Below the pieces are notes generated by a model that was given only the letters and a program-made list of their open reading frames with translations, was not told the DNA's origin and ran no database searches. Below are positions 1-8,938 of a DNA stretch of 64,000 bases, piece after piece. How positions within the stretch are numbered: position 1 is the stretch's first letter; every line of letters starts with the position of its first letter. The stretch comes from Mycolicibacterium senegalense (GTDB lineage: Bacteria; Actinomycetota; Actinomycetes; Mycobacteriales; Mycobacteriaceae), in contig NZ_CP081000.1 in the NCBI RefSeq assembly GCF_019645875.1, positions 5,578,417 through 5,642,416 of the forward strand, written 5' to 3'. A program made the position numbers and the translations under genes.

Positions 1-100
1 CCTCGGCGCCTTCGTGATCGAAGATCATGCATCGAGTGCTCGTGGTGCCCTGATCGATTGCAGCTACGAAGTCCGCGGACATTCGTACATGATGGCCTAC

Positions 101-856
101 ATGACTCCCGACCCCTCAGATATCGACCAGATGCCACGGGGCGGGTTCCGCGCATCCTGCCTGGACCGGCTGCTGGAGACCGACCGGTTGGAGTACCTCG
201 ACCGTGACGATGTCGACGTATCAACCAAGCGACAGGTGATCGGGGCCCTGGACTGGACCGGCCGGTTGTTCAAGAACCATCAGCGTTTCGCGGCGATCGC
301 GCTCGATCTGGTGGCCGATATACCGGATCCGCGGATCTTGGAATTGGGTGCCGGGCACGGCGGCGTGTCGCGCCAACTGCTGGCCGACCATCCGACCGCG
401 CGGGTCACCATCACCGACCTCGACCGCGAGTCGGTGGCCCGGATCGCCGCGAGCGACCTCGGCAGCCATCCCCGAGCCAAGGTCCGCCAAATGGACGCCA
501 TTGCGATCGACGCGGCCGACGGCAGCTACGACCTGGTGTTGTTCGCCTTGTCCTTCCATCACCTGGCCCCGGCACAGGCCGCGCAGGTGTTCGCCGAGGG
601 TACGCGGGTCGCCGATACCCTGCTGATCATCGACCTACCGCGACCACCGGCGCCACTGCATCTGTTGCGGCTGGCGACGATGTTGCCCGCCGCCCTGGTG
701 CTTCCGTTCGCCCACGACGGTGTCATCAGCTCGCTGCGCAGTTACAGTCCCTCGGCATTGCGCAGCCTGGCCCGGCACGCCGACCCGTCGATCGAGCTCA
801 CCCTGCGCGGCGGGCTGACTGCACCGCAGATCGTGATCGCCAGGCGAGCACCGTGA
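101..856 (+). CDS. Class I SAM-dependent methyltransferase
   Basis: A cytosolic Rossmann-fold methyltransferase of about 250 residues. The SAM-binding motif I reads LELGAGHGGVSRQLL, followed by an acidic loop (TDLD) and a DLVLFALSFHHL stretch typical of motif IV/post-IV. No substrate can be assigned. The reading frame is open back to position 14, but codons before 101 have weak GC bias at third positions, so I place the start at the ATG at 101; ATGs at 89 and 92 are alternatives and no clear Shine-Dalgarno decides. The gene converges on the minus-strand ATPase, with six bases between their stop codons, and is probably chromosomal flank rather than part of the secretion system. The family call is firm; the role is unknown. 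Confidence 0.75.
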   Translation: MTPDPSDIDQMPRGGFRASCLDRLLETDRLEYLDRDDVDVSTKRQVIGALDWTGRLFKNHQRFAAIALDLVADIPDPRILELGAGHGGVSRQLLADHPTARVTITDLDRESVARIAASDLGSHPRAKVRQMDAIAIDAADGSYDLVLFALSFHHLAPAQAAQVFAEGTRVADTLLIIDLPRPPAPLHLLRLATMLPAALVLPFAHDGVISSLRSYSPSALRSLARHADPSIELTLRGGLTAPQIVIARRAP

Positions 857-862
857 TTCGGG

Positions 863-1891
863 TCAGGCGCGCCTTTTGACCTGCGGCGCCACCGAGAACA
901 GGTCGGCCACACTGGACGCCAGTTCCAGGAAGGCCTGCCGCGTCGGGCCGCTGAGGAAACCGAGATCCACCTCGGCGCCTTCGGCCAGGTGATCGTCGAA
1001 CGGGATCACGTGCAGCGCCCGCACCCGAGGTAGGAAATGACTGGACAGCTGCGCCATGTCGAGGCCGAGTGCGCCCGGCCGCGACGCACTGACCACCACT
1101 ACCGCCTTCGGCACCAGGTGTGAATAACCGTTACGCTCAAGCCAATCCAACGTGGCCAGCGCACTACGGGCCGAATCGATGGCCGGCGAGGCCACGATCA
1201 CGATTGCGTCCGCGGCGTCGAGCACGCCCGCCATTGCCGAGTGCACCAGCCCGGTGCCGCAGTCGGTCAGGATGATGTTGTAGAAGCGCTGCAGCACACT
1301 CAGCACTCCGCGATAGTCGTACTCGGAGAACGCTTCCGAGGTGGCCGGGTCGCGCTCGGACGCCAGAATCTCCAGGCGGCTGGTGCTTTGCGACGTGTGA
1401 CGCCGGATGTCGGAGTATCGCGAGATGCCGTCGTCGAGCAGCACGTCACGCACCGTGGACTCGCATTCGTTGGGTCCGCGCTGGGCCAGCGTGCCGAAAT
1501 CGGGGTTGGCGTCCACCGCGATCACCCGATCACCGCGGGTCGCCGCCAGCGTGGCCCCCAACCCCACGGTGGTGGTGGTCTTGCCCACCCCGCCCTTCTG
1601 GGACAACAGGGCGATGTTGAACGGGCCGCCGACCACCGGCTGGTTCACCCGGTCGATGAGTGACTTTCGGCTGGCTTCCTGTTCGGAGACTCCTGGGTTG
1701 ATGCCGGTGGCCCGGTAAACGGCCTTGCGCCAACCGGATTTCGGCGTGGGCGCGGCCCGGATCAGGCCGAGGTCGCCGTTGCTCACCACCACCGAGGGGC
1801 GGTGGCCGGTCGCGCCGTCCGGCTTGATGGACGTGAACGGGGTCTGCTCCGGCGGGCCGAACGTGAGCCGCTCGTCATCGCGGTCGGTCAT
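863..1891 (-). CDS. EspI/MinD-like ParA-family ATPase of the ESX locus
   Basis: A 342-residue cytosolic P-loop ATPase. The deviant Walker A is KGGVGKTTTTVGLG (near residue 100), followed by a VIAVDANPD switch and ILTDCGTG, the normal arrangement in MinD/ParA-like ATPases encoded in ESX-1 (EspI) and ESX-2 (Rv3888c type) loci. Unlike EspI it has no long proline-rich N-terminus. It lies 15 bp downstream of eccA on the same strand, so the two are probably one transcript. It is a clear paralogue of the gene at 36936-38363; the two share the segments around Walker A, the NIILTDCGTG motif and HLAEGA. Family knowledge suggests control of secretion or polar placement of the machine; here that is inference. 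Confidence 0.85.
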   Translation of the reverse strand: MTDRDDERLTFGPPEQTPFTSIKPDGATGHRPSVVVSNGDLGLIRAAPTPKSGWRKAVYRATGINPGVSEQEASRKSLIDRVNQPVVGGPFNIALLSQKGGVGKTTTTVGLGATLAATRGDRVIAVDANPDFGTLAQRGPNECESTVRDVLLDDGISRYSDIRRHTSQSTSRLEILASERDPATSEAFSEYDYRGVLSVLQRFYNIILTDCGTGLVHSAMAGVLDAADAIVIVASPAIDSARSALATLDWLERNGYSHLVPKAVVVVSASRPGALGLDMAQLSSHFLPRVRALHVIPFDDHLAEGAEVDLGFLSGPTRQAFLELASSVADLFSVAPQVKRRA

Positions 1892-1906
1892 GGCTGCTTC
1901 CCTCCG

Positions 1907-3727
1907 TCAGCTCGATGCCGTCATGCCGAGTACCTGTTTGAGCGCCGCCTGCATATCGGACAGCTCGATCCGCATCAACTGCGCCTCGTCCAGCTCCGAC
2001 AGGTTCGTCCCGTGGATCTCGCTGAGGCGGTATTCGCGCTCCTCTTCGGCTGCCTCGATCACGTTGCGTACGAAGCGGCCGTTGCCGGCCAGATCGATCC
2101 CGGGGCGCAGTTGACCCGATTGGTCCAGAGCCTCGCTCTGACACAGTGCGACACAAGAATTGACGAGCTCGTCATAGGCGGCGTCTGACAGTTCCGAATC
2201 CCTGGTGCGTGCGACCAGCTTTCCGATGTCGCCGAGTTCATAGGGGCTGTACGAGCCGAACCGGATGCGCTTGGTGAAGCGTGACGCCAGACCGTCATTG
2301 GACGCCAGGAAACGGTCGATCTCGGCGTCGTAGCCGGCGATGATCACCACCAGGCGGTCCCGGTCATTCTCCATCCTGGCCAGCAGGGTGTCGACCGCTT
2401 CCCGGCCGAAAGCGTCGCCGCCCGACAACCCGGTCTGGATCAACGTGTAGGCCTCGTCGATGAACAGCACCCCGTCCATCGCCGAGTCGATCAGCGCGGT
2501 CGTCTTGATCGCAGTACTGCCGAGGTGCTGGCCGACGAAGTCGTGGCGCTTGGCCTCCACGATGTTCGGGGTGCGCAGCAATCCCAGCCCGCAGTACGTC
2601 TTCGCCACCACCCGGGCGATCGTGGTCTTACCGGTTCCGGGCGGGCCGGTGAACGCCAGGTGCAAGCTGCGCGCAGCGGAGCTGAGCCCCTTATCCCCGC
2701 GGACCTTTGCCAGCATCGCCGCCGATTTCAGCTTGGCGACTTGCAGTTTGACCTCCGACAGGCCGATCTGACGGTCCAGTTCCTCCTGGGCGGCCCGCAG
2801 GTATTCGTTGCCACGCTCCGACAGGTCATCGGCCATCAGGTCTTCCGCCGACGGCACGCTGGCCGGGTCCCAGCGGTCGGTGCGCGAGTCGACGATTTCT
2901 TTCGATGTGATCACCAGGCGGTACTTCGGATCCGCCAGTGCCGCGGCGTTGGCCTCGAATCCCGGGTCCTCGCTGTAGATCCGCTCGAAGATCACCCGGG
3001 CTTCCTGCTCTTCGCCCATCTCCCGCAGGGTCAACCCCTTGCAGAATTCCGCTGCGCGTCGCGCACCGGGGACCGGGCCTTCGATCGCCCGGTCCAGCCG
3101 ACGGATGCCCTCTCCGAACAGACCCATCTGCGCGCACGCCGAGCCGACCATCAGATCGGCTCCGGCACTGATGTAGCTGTCGGTGAACGTTGCCGACTTG
3201 CTCAGCGCGCTCAGGACGTCGGGCCAACGCTGCGTGGTGAAGTGCAGGACGCCCCGGATGTAGGCGCGGATCTCGTCGGTGTCGCCGTCGTGGACCGTGG
3301 TGGTCTGATCCAGTTTGTCGAGTACCTGCTCAGCTTCGTCGAAATCCTTGGCGCCAATCATGCTGGCCGCGTACGCGAGCCACATCTCGGTCTTGGTGCT
3401 CAACGGGTAGTCGAGGTACAGCCCGGTCTGGAAGCGTCCGCTCAACGCCCGTTGCGGTAGGCCGAGTCGGCGCTGTTCGCGAAACAACGAGAGTGTGCTG
3501 GTTCGGTAGAGGTGATAGATGACCTCGGAGCTGGTGTCGCCGGTGACCGCGCGGCCCAGCCATGCATCACACATATCCGGGTCGTATTCGGTGGCTCGGC
3601 GGAACGCCAGCGCCGCGTACGGCAGGTCGCGCTCGGTCTCCAATCCGTCGATGGGAATGCCGAGCGACAGCACTCCGGCATCGAAAACCCGCTGCGCTTC
3701 GGTGGATCCACTCATCGGAGGTGACAC
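1907..3727 (-). CDS. eccA: EccA, AAA+ ATPase of the ESX system
   Basis: 606 residues, the usual EccA size. The N-terminal ~280 residues are helical TPR-like; the C-terminal half is a CbxX/CfqX-type AAA domain with Walker A FTGPPGTGKTTIARVV (about residue 361) and Walker B GVLFIDEAYTL. EccA acts in the cytosol, where it is thought to dissociate EspG from PE/PPE substrates before export; ESX-4 systems lack it, so its presence argues against an ESX-4 type. A GTG at 3727 gives the longest product; the ATG at 3715 (MSGSTEAQ) is an equally likely start. It diverges from the substrate operon starting at 3785, so the 57-bp gap must hold promoters for both directions. Confidence 0.93.
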   Translation of the reverse strand: MSPPMSGSTEAQRVFDAGVLSLGIPIDGLETERDLPYAALAFRRATEYDPDMCDAWLGRAVTGDTSSEVIYHLYRTSTLSLFREQRRLGLPQRALSGRFQTGLYLDYPLSTKTEMWLAYAASMIGAKDFDEAEQVLDKLDQTTTVHDGDTDEIRAYIRGVLHFTTQRWPDVLSALSKSATFTDSYISAGADLMVGSACAQMGLFGEGIRRLDRAIEGPVPGARRAAEFCKGLTLREMGEEQEARVIFERIYSEDPGFEANAAALADPKYRLVITSKEIVDSRTDRWDPASVPSAEDLMADDLSERGNEYLRAAQEELDRQIGLSEVKLQVAKLKSAAMLAKVRGDKGLSSAARSLHLAFTGPPGTGKTTIARVVAKTYCGLGLLRTPNIVEAKRHDFVGQHLGSTAIKTTALIDSAMDGVLFIDEAYTLIQTGLSGGDAFGREAVDTLLARMENDRDRLVVIIAGYDAEIDRFLASNDGLASRFTKRIRFGSYSPYELGDIGKLVARTRDSELSDAAYDELVNSCVALCQSEALDQSGQLRPGIDLAGNGRFVRNVIEAAEEEREYRLSEIHGTNLSELDEAQLMRIELSDMQAALKQVLGMTASS

Positions 3728-3784
3728 ATCTCCTCACTGCAGCCTCAGCCGCGATTCGCCCGCGAGTGTACTAAGTTGAGCAGA

Positions 3785-4102
3785 ATGGCACAGCCGGTGC
3801 AGTCAGCTGGCGGGACGATTTCGGTGCGCACCACCGAACGCGGCCTGCCGGTTGCGCTACGCCTCGACCCCGTCGAGTTGAAGAAGCCCCCCGCCCAGTT
3901 GGCCGAGGAGATCATGGCCCTGTGCCGGTTGTCAGCGGCCCGCGCGCAGGTGCAGCGCCGCCGCGAGCTGGTCGAAAAGGGTTACAGTGCATCGATTATC
4001 GATCCGCTGAGGCTGGCGAGTGAAGATGAATTGGCCCGCGCGGAGGATGCGGTCCTCGGCGGCGAGGATGACCTGCCGACGACCTGGGGCAGGTCCGTAT
4101 GA
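3785..4102 (+). CDS. EspD/EspH-like (DUF2694) small protein
   Basis: About 105 residues. The segment TISVRTTERGLPVALRLDP followed by LAEEIMALCRLSAARAQ matches the pattern of the EspD and EspH proteins of ESX-1 (a beta strand pair, then a helix beginning with a LA.EI motif), but without their long acidic N-terminal region. EspD/EspH act as cytosolic stabilisers of EspA/EspE-type substrates, and an EspC/EspA-like pair lies just downstream. The ATG at 3785 is preferred over the TTG at 3776. The stop overlaps the next start in an ATGA arrangement, which implies translational coupling. The assignment rests on pattern similarity, not an alignment. Confidence 0.6.
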   Translation: MAQPVQSAGGTISVRTTERGLPVALRLDPVELKKPPAQLAEEIMALCRLSAARAQVQRRRELVEKGYSASIIDPLRLASEDELARAEDAVLGGEDDLPTTWGRSV

Positions 4103-4452
4103 GCGGTCTTGCCGACTCGCTGATCGGCCGCATCCGCAAGCAGCGTGATCTGGTCCAGGCCATGGATGAGCACTGCCAATCGATTTCGGCGCGCGTCACC
4201 AGCCGTGACGGCAACGTCAGTGCCGAGGTCGACGGTATGGGCGCACTGACCGGGTTGTGGCTCGGACCGGCCGCACACAAGCTGGGTGCCGACGCACTGG
4301 CCAAGCTCATCATCGAAACTGCCGGTGCCGCTGCGCAGGTGGCGACGGCTCGACAGCAGTTCCTGTCGCAGGAATTCGCACAGCGAATGCAAGAACTCAA
4401 CCAGGCTCCGCTGACTCGTTGGGACGGCGACGCTTTCGAACCACGGCGTTAG
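4099..4452 (+). CDS. YbaB/EbfC-like ESX-associated protein (EspL type)
   Basis: 117 residues with the YbaB/EbfC fold signature: an N-terminal helix, a short beta hairpin (VTSRDGNVSAEVDGMGALTGLWL) and a long C-terminal helix rich in Ala and Gln. Proteins of this family occur in most ESX loci (EspL in ESX-1) and are cytosolic; some stabilise or pair with exported substrates. The ATGA overlap with the EspD/EspH-like gene shows co-translation. Two further YbaB-like genes (13567-14019 and 36220-36687) sit beside the toxin cassettes, so each substrate group in this locus has its own copy. The exact role is not known. Confidence 0.7.
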   Translation: MSGLADSLIGRIRKQRDLVQAMDEHCQSISARVTSRDGNVSAEVDGMGALTGLWLGPAAHKLGADALAKLIIETAGAAAQVATARQQFLSQEFAQRMQELNQAPLTRWDGDAFEPRR

Positions 4453-4632
4453 CGACCGCCGGGCAAACGACGCGCGGCCGGCCGCACCCGACCGACCGGT
4501 TGCCCTCTGAACTGCAAGGGCGCCCCCGCCACGCCAATGCGATGTCCGGCCAAATCCGTTATCCAGCAATTTTTACCATTGCACTAATTACTAATTCGAA
4601 CGATCTACACGTGCAATTCGCACAAAATTCAG

Positions 4633-4662
4633 TTAGCTGCGGTCGGCCGGCGCGGCTATAGT
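4633..4662 (+). promoter_or_regulatory. Candidate sigma70-type promoter for the EspC/EspA/PE/PPE operon
   Basis: In the 265-bp gap between 4453 and 4717 there is a marked AT-rich stretch (about 4558-4635) followed by TATAGT at 4657-4662. An 18-bp spacer separates this from a weak -35 candidate, TTAGCT at 4633-4638. The first gene downstream has a good ribosome site (GGAAAGG) before the ATG at 4718. The -10 is convincing by eye; the -35 is not. Confidence 0.45.
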
Positions 4663-4717
4663 TTATTGGTCTCGTGCCCACACAACCCCCGCTTCACGCC
4701 GGAAAGGTATTAGCACG

Positions 4718-5002
4718 ATGAGCGACATTTTCGCCGCCCAACCTTCGGGTATGGCTACCTTTTCCGCTGCCAGCGACGCGGCCGGAGCCGCGATAACGAC
4801 AGTCGGTTCGGCCGACTCGGCGGCCATGCTGATGTCTGCGGCGGCGGCCCTCGGGCCGATCGGAGCGGCCTACCTGGCCGCCTTCGGCCCAGCTCAGGCC
4901 AACAATCTCGCCGGAACACTGCTGGTGGGCGGGGTACATGCCGCCACTGGCGCCGCCACCGAGGTATCCCGTTCCGCAGTCCTGTCGAACGACGACGCCT
5001 AG
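4718..5002 (+). CDS. EspC/EspF-like ESX substrate
   Basis: 94 residues, almost entirely helical, with the pattern of the EspC/DUF2580 family: a P-S-G-M-x-x-F start of helix 1, an Ala-rich body, and a second helix with GTLLVGGVHAATGAAT. No WxG is present, as in EspC. EspC-type proteins are exported together with an EspA-type partner through ESX-1-like systems, and the next gene fits that role. The start at 4718 is supported by GGAAAGG nine bases upstream. First gene of the plus-strand operon after a candidate promoter. Confidence 0.65.
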   Translation: MSDIFAAQPSGMATFSAASDAAGAAITTVGSADSAAMLMSAAAALGPIGAAYLAAFGPAQANNLAGTLLVGGVHAATGAATEVSRSAVLSNDDA

Positions 5003-5013
5003 GCCGCCGCAAT

Positions 5014-6312
5014 ATGCCCAACGTTTTGCCTCCCCGCCCGGTAACGCCGGTAGGTCAGCTAGCTCAACAAGTTCCCGGCTACGACGCCACACCGGTTATC
5101 GCTGCTCAAGAACAGACTCTGCAAGACTTTCTGAATTTGCCAGTGCGACAGATTCTTGAGCGCCTGGGTTTGCCGCCAATTGCAGATCAAAAGCCCGAAG
5201 AACAACCGCCGCCCGAGGGCCAACCCGAACAGCAGCCGCCGGCCAATCCCATGGACCCGAGCGCACTGATCAGCCCCGTCACGGATGCGCTCGGCACCTT
5301 GGGCAGCGGGATGTTCGACGGCGTCGACCCGACGACGATGCTGCAGTCCATCTCGAAGATGTTCGACTCCACCGGCGGCTCCATGGCCAAGTCGGTCAAT
5401 TCGGTGGGCGATGCCTGGCAGGGCGCCTCCGGCACCGCCGCAGCGGCCAAGACCACCGCCGCGATCTCCGACGGCGCCGAGGTCGGCGCCCAATCCGACG
5501 CGCTCCGGACCAGTTTGACCGCAGCCGCAACCAATGTCGGCCAGGCCCGAGCGCGGCTCATCGAGATCATCACCGAATTCGCCGCGACGATCGCGGCGAT
5601 CGGTCCCATGATCGTCTTCCCGTGGGGCTGGGCAGCGGCAATTGCCGCTGCCAACAAGGCGATTGCCACCACAGCCGAGGTGATGACCGAGCTGCAGGCC
5701 TCGCTGGCGACGCAGGCCGCACAGGTCTCCGCTGCCGGTGCGCCGGTCGGCATCACCGCTGCACCCGAGGGCGCCTCGGCACTGGCCGGGTTGGCCCAGC
5801 TGATGCCGATGGCGATGAAAGGCGCCGAGGCCGGCGTCCAGGCCGGGACCGGCGCGGCGTCGGCGGCCGGCCAAGCTGCCGCTGGCCCCGCGATCGATCC
5901 CGTCGACCCGCTCGAGGCAGATCCGGCCGCGGCCGGAGGCGATGCGGCCGTCGGAGGCGTCGGCATGGGCGCCGTCGGCGGTGGCGGCGCGGGTGTCGGC
6001 GGCGCATCGGCGCCCCGGTCGCTACCGATGTCATCCATGCTTCAGGCGGAAACTGCAAGTGTCCCAGCCCAATCAGCAACACCACGGATAAGCGGTGTCG
6101 CTGCACCCGGCATGATGGGTGGTGCGCCCGTGGGGGCGATGGGCGCCGGTCAGGGCGCGCATGCGTCGGCGAGCAACAACCACACATCGGCATCGTTCCT
6201 GCACACCACCGACCAAGGCAGCGAGATCGTCGGCGATCTCGGCACTGCGGCACCCCCGGTCCTCGGGGAGGCCGACCCGTATCAGACCCCGGACGTCGAG
6301 CTCCGGATCTAG
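5014..6312 (+). CDS. EspA/EspE-like ESX substrate with WxG motif
   Basis: 432 residues. A proline/glutamine-rich N-terminal segment (residues 60-80) precedes a helical region with W135-Q-G137 in GDAWQGASG. A long helical hairpin follows, including a hydrophobic stretch with PMIVFPWGWAAAIAAANKA (about residue 200). The C-terminal third is Gly/Ala-rich and low in complexity. This build (WxG helix-turn-helix, hydrophobic helix, Gly-rich tail) and the upstream EspC-like gene suggest an EspA/EspE-type secreted partner. A PPE-like or EspB-like label cannot be excluded. It lies 11 bp after the EspC-like stop, so it is co-transcribed with it. Likely exported as a heterodimer with the upstream product (inference). 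Confidence 0.55.
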   Translation: MPNVLPPRPVTPVGQLAQQVPGYDATPVIAAQEQTLQDFLNLPVRQILERLGLPPIADQKPEEQPPPEGQPEQQPPANPMDPSALISPVTDALGTLGSGMFDGVDPTTMLQSISKMFDSTGGSMAKSVNSVGDAWQGASGTAAAAKTTAAISDGAEVGAQSDALRTSLTAAATNVGQARARLIEIITEFAATIAAIGPMIVFPWGWAAAIAAANKAIATTAEVMTELQASLATQAAQVSAAGAPVGITAAPEGASALAGLAQLMPMAMKGAEAGVQAGTGAASAAGQAAAGPAIDPVDPLEADPAAAGGDAAVGGVGMGAVGGGGAGVGGASAPRSLPMSSMLQAETASVPAQSATPRISGVAAPGMMGGAPVGAMGAGQGAHASASNNHTSASFLHTTDQGSEIVGDLGTAAPPVLGEADPYQTPDVELRI

Positions 6313-6334
6313 CCAGCCCGTTAGGAGAACCGTC

Positions 6335-6628
6335 ATGGCCGACAACGCCGGTATGTCCATTCAGCCCTCCGAGGTCCAGGAGATCAGCAATCAGCTCGAC
6401 GAGCTCGCCAACCGCGTCCAGCGGGTGATGACCGATGAGGCGCCCAACCTCGCGGTGACGCCCTCGGCACGCGACGAGGTCTCGCAACGAATTGCCCAGA
6501 CCCTCAACGAGGTTCACACCTCCTTCGGCACGTCCGCCGATCAGGGCGTGACCGAGATTCACGAGGTGGCCGCAACGCTGCGCGGTCATTCGTCGAACAT
6601 TGCCGCTTCTGAGGACTTCGCCGGCTGA
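6335..6628 (+). CDS. PE-family protein
   Basis: 97 residues, the length of a bare PE domain. Two antiparallel helices can be drawn, with the family-typical ARDEVSQRIAQTL segment at the start of helix 2 (compare ADEVSAQAA in PE35). The literal Pro-Glu dipeptide near the N-terminus is absent, as in several ESX-locus PE proteins. PE proteins pair with a PPE partner, and that dimer carries the export signal at its end; the PPE gene follows immediately. AGGAGA lies seven bases before the ATG at 6335. Predicted exported through this ESX system. Confidence 0.75.
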   Translation: MADNAGMSIQPSEVQEISNQLDELANRVQRVMTDEAPNLAVTPSARDEVSQRIAQTLNEVHTSFGTSADQGVTEIHEVAATLRGHSSNIAASEDFAG

Positions 6629-6677
6629 CCATCCGCACCATCAGCTGATTTCTGTCGACGAGGGGAGGTTTCCGGGC

Positions 6678-7763
6678 GTGGGGTTCACCGACGTTGCGTG
6701 GGAGTCACGCAGCACCGAACAGCTTGCTCGCGACCTCACCGAGGGGCCCGGTCCGGCGTCGGTCGGCGGAGCCGGCGCGGCCTGGATCCGGGTTGCCAAC
6801 GAATTGGCAAACATCTCCGTTGATTTCGACAAGCTGGTGGCACGGCTGCGGACTGCCTGGGACAGCCAGGCCTCCGATGCGGCGGCGCGACGGCTGGAGG
6901 AGTTCGGTCACTGGTTGCAGGCGATCAGCCTCAGCGCCGCGGGCAACGGTCAGCGTGCCGAGGAAGCCGCGGTGGCCAACACCGTGGCGGTGCTGGCGAT
7001 GCCCAGCGTGTCGGAGGCCGTCGAAGCGAAGACCGCGCAGGACATGATGGCCTCGCTGGCCGCCTACAACGGAGCCGTGCTGACCGGGTCGTTCGCGGAG
7101 TTCGACGCGGCCGCTACCGCTGACCAGGCCAACGCGGCGGCCGTCATGCAGCAGTACGAGCAGGCGGCAGCTCCGCTGGCCCAGCCGTGGGAGCAACCGG
7201 TGCCCCCGCAGATGTCAAAAGGCAATGCGCTGGCGGCCGAACAGGGCAGCGAGGGCGCTGCCGGCGGGAGCGGCGGATCCGCCGGAGGTGCTCCTGCGGT
7301 GCCGCCACCCCCGCTGGCTCCGATGTTCGCACCCGGCATCAAGTCCAGCGCCGATCCGAAGGCGCTGCAGAAGACCGGATTCACCGGTTCGGGCGGCTCC
7401 GCGGGGTCGGGCGGGATGAACGGGGCGCCCTACGCGCCGATGGGCGCCATGGGCCGCAGCGATCAGCATCGCGACTACGAGTCGGTACAACCCGCGGCGA
7501 CTCTGGACGGTGCGGGTGAGCCGGGCGCCGGGGTTTCCGACGCCGGCCAGTCCTGGCTTCCCGCCGCACAGCAGAACGACGCACCGTTCATGGTGTCGAA
7601 CGTCAGCTGGGGTCCCGACACGGCGGTGTTCGACGAGCTCGCCGCCCCCGAGGTGCCCACCGGCGAAGGTTTCGCCGACGAGCCGGAGCGCACGCTCGAA
7701 CAGGTGGACAACGGTTGGGTCACGCCCCCTGTGATCGGCGTCGATCGGGGGCTCAACATATGA
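6678..7763 (+). CDS. PPE-family protein
   Basis: 361 residues. The N-terminal ~175 residues form the helical PPE domain. The strict PPE tripeptide is replaced by a divergent N-terminus, but FDKLVARLRTAWDSQASDAA carries the WxS/WxG turn and the following helices match PPE68/PPE69-type proteins of ESX-1 and ESX-2. The C-terminal half is a Gly/Pro/Ala-rich tail ending in more ordered sequence. The GTG at 6678 is chosen because AGGGGAGG lies nine bases upstream. Partner of the preceding PE gene; its tip should be recognised by the EspG encoded next, whose ATG overlaps this stop (ATGA). Confidence 0.8.
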   Translation: MGFTDVAWESRSTEQLARDLTEGPGPASVGGAGAAWIRVANELANISVDFDKLVARLRTAWDSQASDAAARRLEEFGHWLQAISLSAAGNGQRAEEAAVANTVAVLAMPSVSEAVEAKTAQDMMASLAAYNGAVLTGSFAEFDAAATADQANAAAVMQQYEQAAAPLAQPWEQPVPPQMSKGNALAAEQGSEGAAGGSGGSAGGAPAVPPPPLAPMFAPGIKSSADPKALQKTGFTGSGGSAGSGGMNGAPYAPMGAMGRSDQHRDYESVQPAATLDGAGEPGAGVSDAGQSWLPAAQQNDAPFMVSNVSWGPDTAVFDELAAPEVPTGEGFADEPERTLEQVDNGWVTPPVIGVDRGLNI

Positions 7764-8572
7764 CCGCCTCGCTCGCCCCGCAGTTCGTCGTCACCGATGA
7801 CGAACTGCATGTTCTGGCAGCGCGTCTCGGTGTCCAGGCACTGCCGCTGGTGTTGAACCTGCGGTCCCGTCACCCCACCGAGACGGCCCGGACCGTGGCC
7901 ATCGGGGAAGCCACCCGGAGTCTGACCGAGCGTGGTCTGCTGTCTGCCGGCGAAGTCGGCACAGATCTCGCCGCGACGGTGCAGTCACTACAACGACCCG
8001 ACCGTGAGCTCGCCATGCGCCTCGTCACCCCCGATGGCCTGGCCCGTGTCGCGGTGGTTCGGCATGGCGCGCAATGTGTCTCGGCCTGCCGGGTCCGGGA
8101 CGAGGTCACCCTGGACCTGATCGACGACGGCGCGAGCCTGTCGAGTGCCGCCGGCGCATTGCTGCAGCGGCTCCCGGCATCGGCTCCCGCCGAGTTCACT
8201 CCGGTCGGCGCCCCGCTCACCGAAACCGCCCAGGCCCTTTCGGACTCGCATGACGCCACCGAGTTGTCCGACCAGGTCCGGGCGCTCGGAGCCGACATCC
8301 GCACCGCGATGACGTTGGGGGCGGCGCTGGCGGCGCGGTTGGCCTTCGCCGAGATCGTCTATCAGGCGCTCGATGACAACGTCGACCGGATCGCCCGCAC
8401 GCCAGGCGCGGTGGGCATTTTCTACACCAAGCGCGGACGGATAGTGGGCGCCCCGAGCGCCTCACCCACTGGCCAGTTGTGGACCACCCTGAAGCCGGGG
8501 TCGGACCACACGATCAAGCAGGCCATAGGCCAGCTTGTCGAGCTGTCCGGCTACAGATGGGGGGACTGCTAG
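7760..8572 (+). CDS. espG: EspG, PE/PPE-specific secretion chaperone
   Basis: 270 residues, near the normal EspG length. The opening pattern (VVTDDELHVLAARLGVQALPLVLNL) and the closing RGRIVGAPSASPTGQLWTTL, with its final helix HTIKQAIGQLVEL, are typical of the family. EspG binds the PPE tip in the cytosol, keeps the PE/PPE dimer soluble and hands it to the ESX machine; EccA is thought to release it. It overlaps the PPE stop by ATGA, so chaperone and client are translationally coupled. A second, divergent EspG-like gene lies at 9319-10098. Confidence 0.85.
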   Translation: MTASLAPQFVVTDDELHVLAARLGVQALPLVLNLRSRHPTETARTVAIGEATRSLTERGLLSAGEVGTDLAATVQSLQRPDRELAMRLVTPDGLARVAVVRHGAQCVSACRVRDEVTLDLIDDGASLSSAAGALLQRLPASAPAEFTPVGAPLTETAQALSDSHDATELSDQVRALGADIRTAMTLGAALAARLAFAEIVYQALDDNVDRIARTPGAVGIFYTKRGRIVGAPSASPTGQLWTTLKPGSDHTIKQAIGQLVELSGYRWGDC

Positions 8573-8610
8573 ATCCGCTCCCTGTTCACCAGCGAATTCT
8601 CAACAGAACT

Positions 8611-8627
8611 CCGGCAATTCATGCCGG
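8611..8627 (+). promoter_or_regulatory. Small hairpin in the leader of the Esx pair
   Basis: CCGGCA-ATTCA-TGCCGG forms a perfect 6-bp stem with a 5-nt loop in the 77-bp gap between espG and the first Esx gene, 22 bases before its ATG. There is no following T-run, so it is not a convincing terminator. A processing or mRNA-stability element raising Esx output is possible (inference). Confidence 0.35.
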
Positions 8628-8649
8628 GTATGACAAAGAGAGGTAAAGC

Positions 8650-8919
8650 ATGACGCTCCATCTGACGCCTGCGGAAGCTCAGAGCAAGATCGAGAACATC
8701 GACAAACAGATGATGGATGTCCGGCGGCTGGCTTCCCAGATTCTCGACCAAACCGAGGCCATGACCGCCAGCTCGTGGACGGGCGGCAAGGCGGCGAAGT
8801 TCCGCGGCATCATGACCCAGCACCACGAAGACTTCAACTACGTAATCAATAACCTGCAGCAGATCGTCGACAAGGGCAAGTCTGACATCAACGCACTCGT
8901 CAGCCACGACGCCGACTAG
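8650..8919 (+). CDS. WXG100 Esx protein (CFP-10/EsxB position)
   Basis: 89 residues, a helix-turn-helix WXG100 protein with the WxG turn in ASSWTGGKAAKF (about residues 40-50). The helices are amphipathic and the C-terminus ends in NALVSHDAD, without a clear YxxxD/E export motif after the second helix. Such proteins are exported as heterodimers with the neighbouring Esx partner. AGAGAGG lies seven bases before the ATG. Forms a pair with the gene starting 20 bp downstream. Confidence 0.85.
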   Translation: MTLHLTPAEAQSKIENIDKQMMDVRRLASQILDQTEAMTASSWTGGKAAKFRGIMTQHHEDFNYVINNLQQIVDKGKSDINALVSHDAD

Positions 8920-8938
8920 AAATCGAAAGGTTTGATCA

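Noticed and set aside
5622..6428. Gly/Arg-rich frame over the EspA-like gene
   Set aside because: Low-complexity out-of-frame reading of a Gly/Ala-rich gene.
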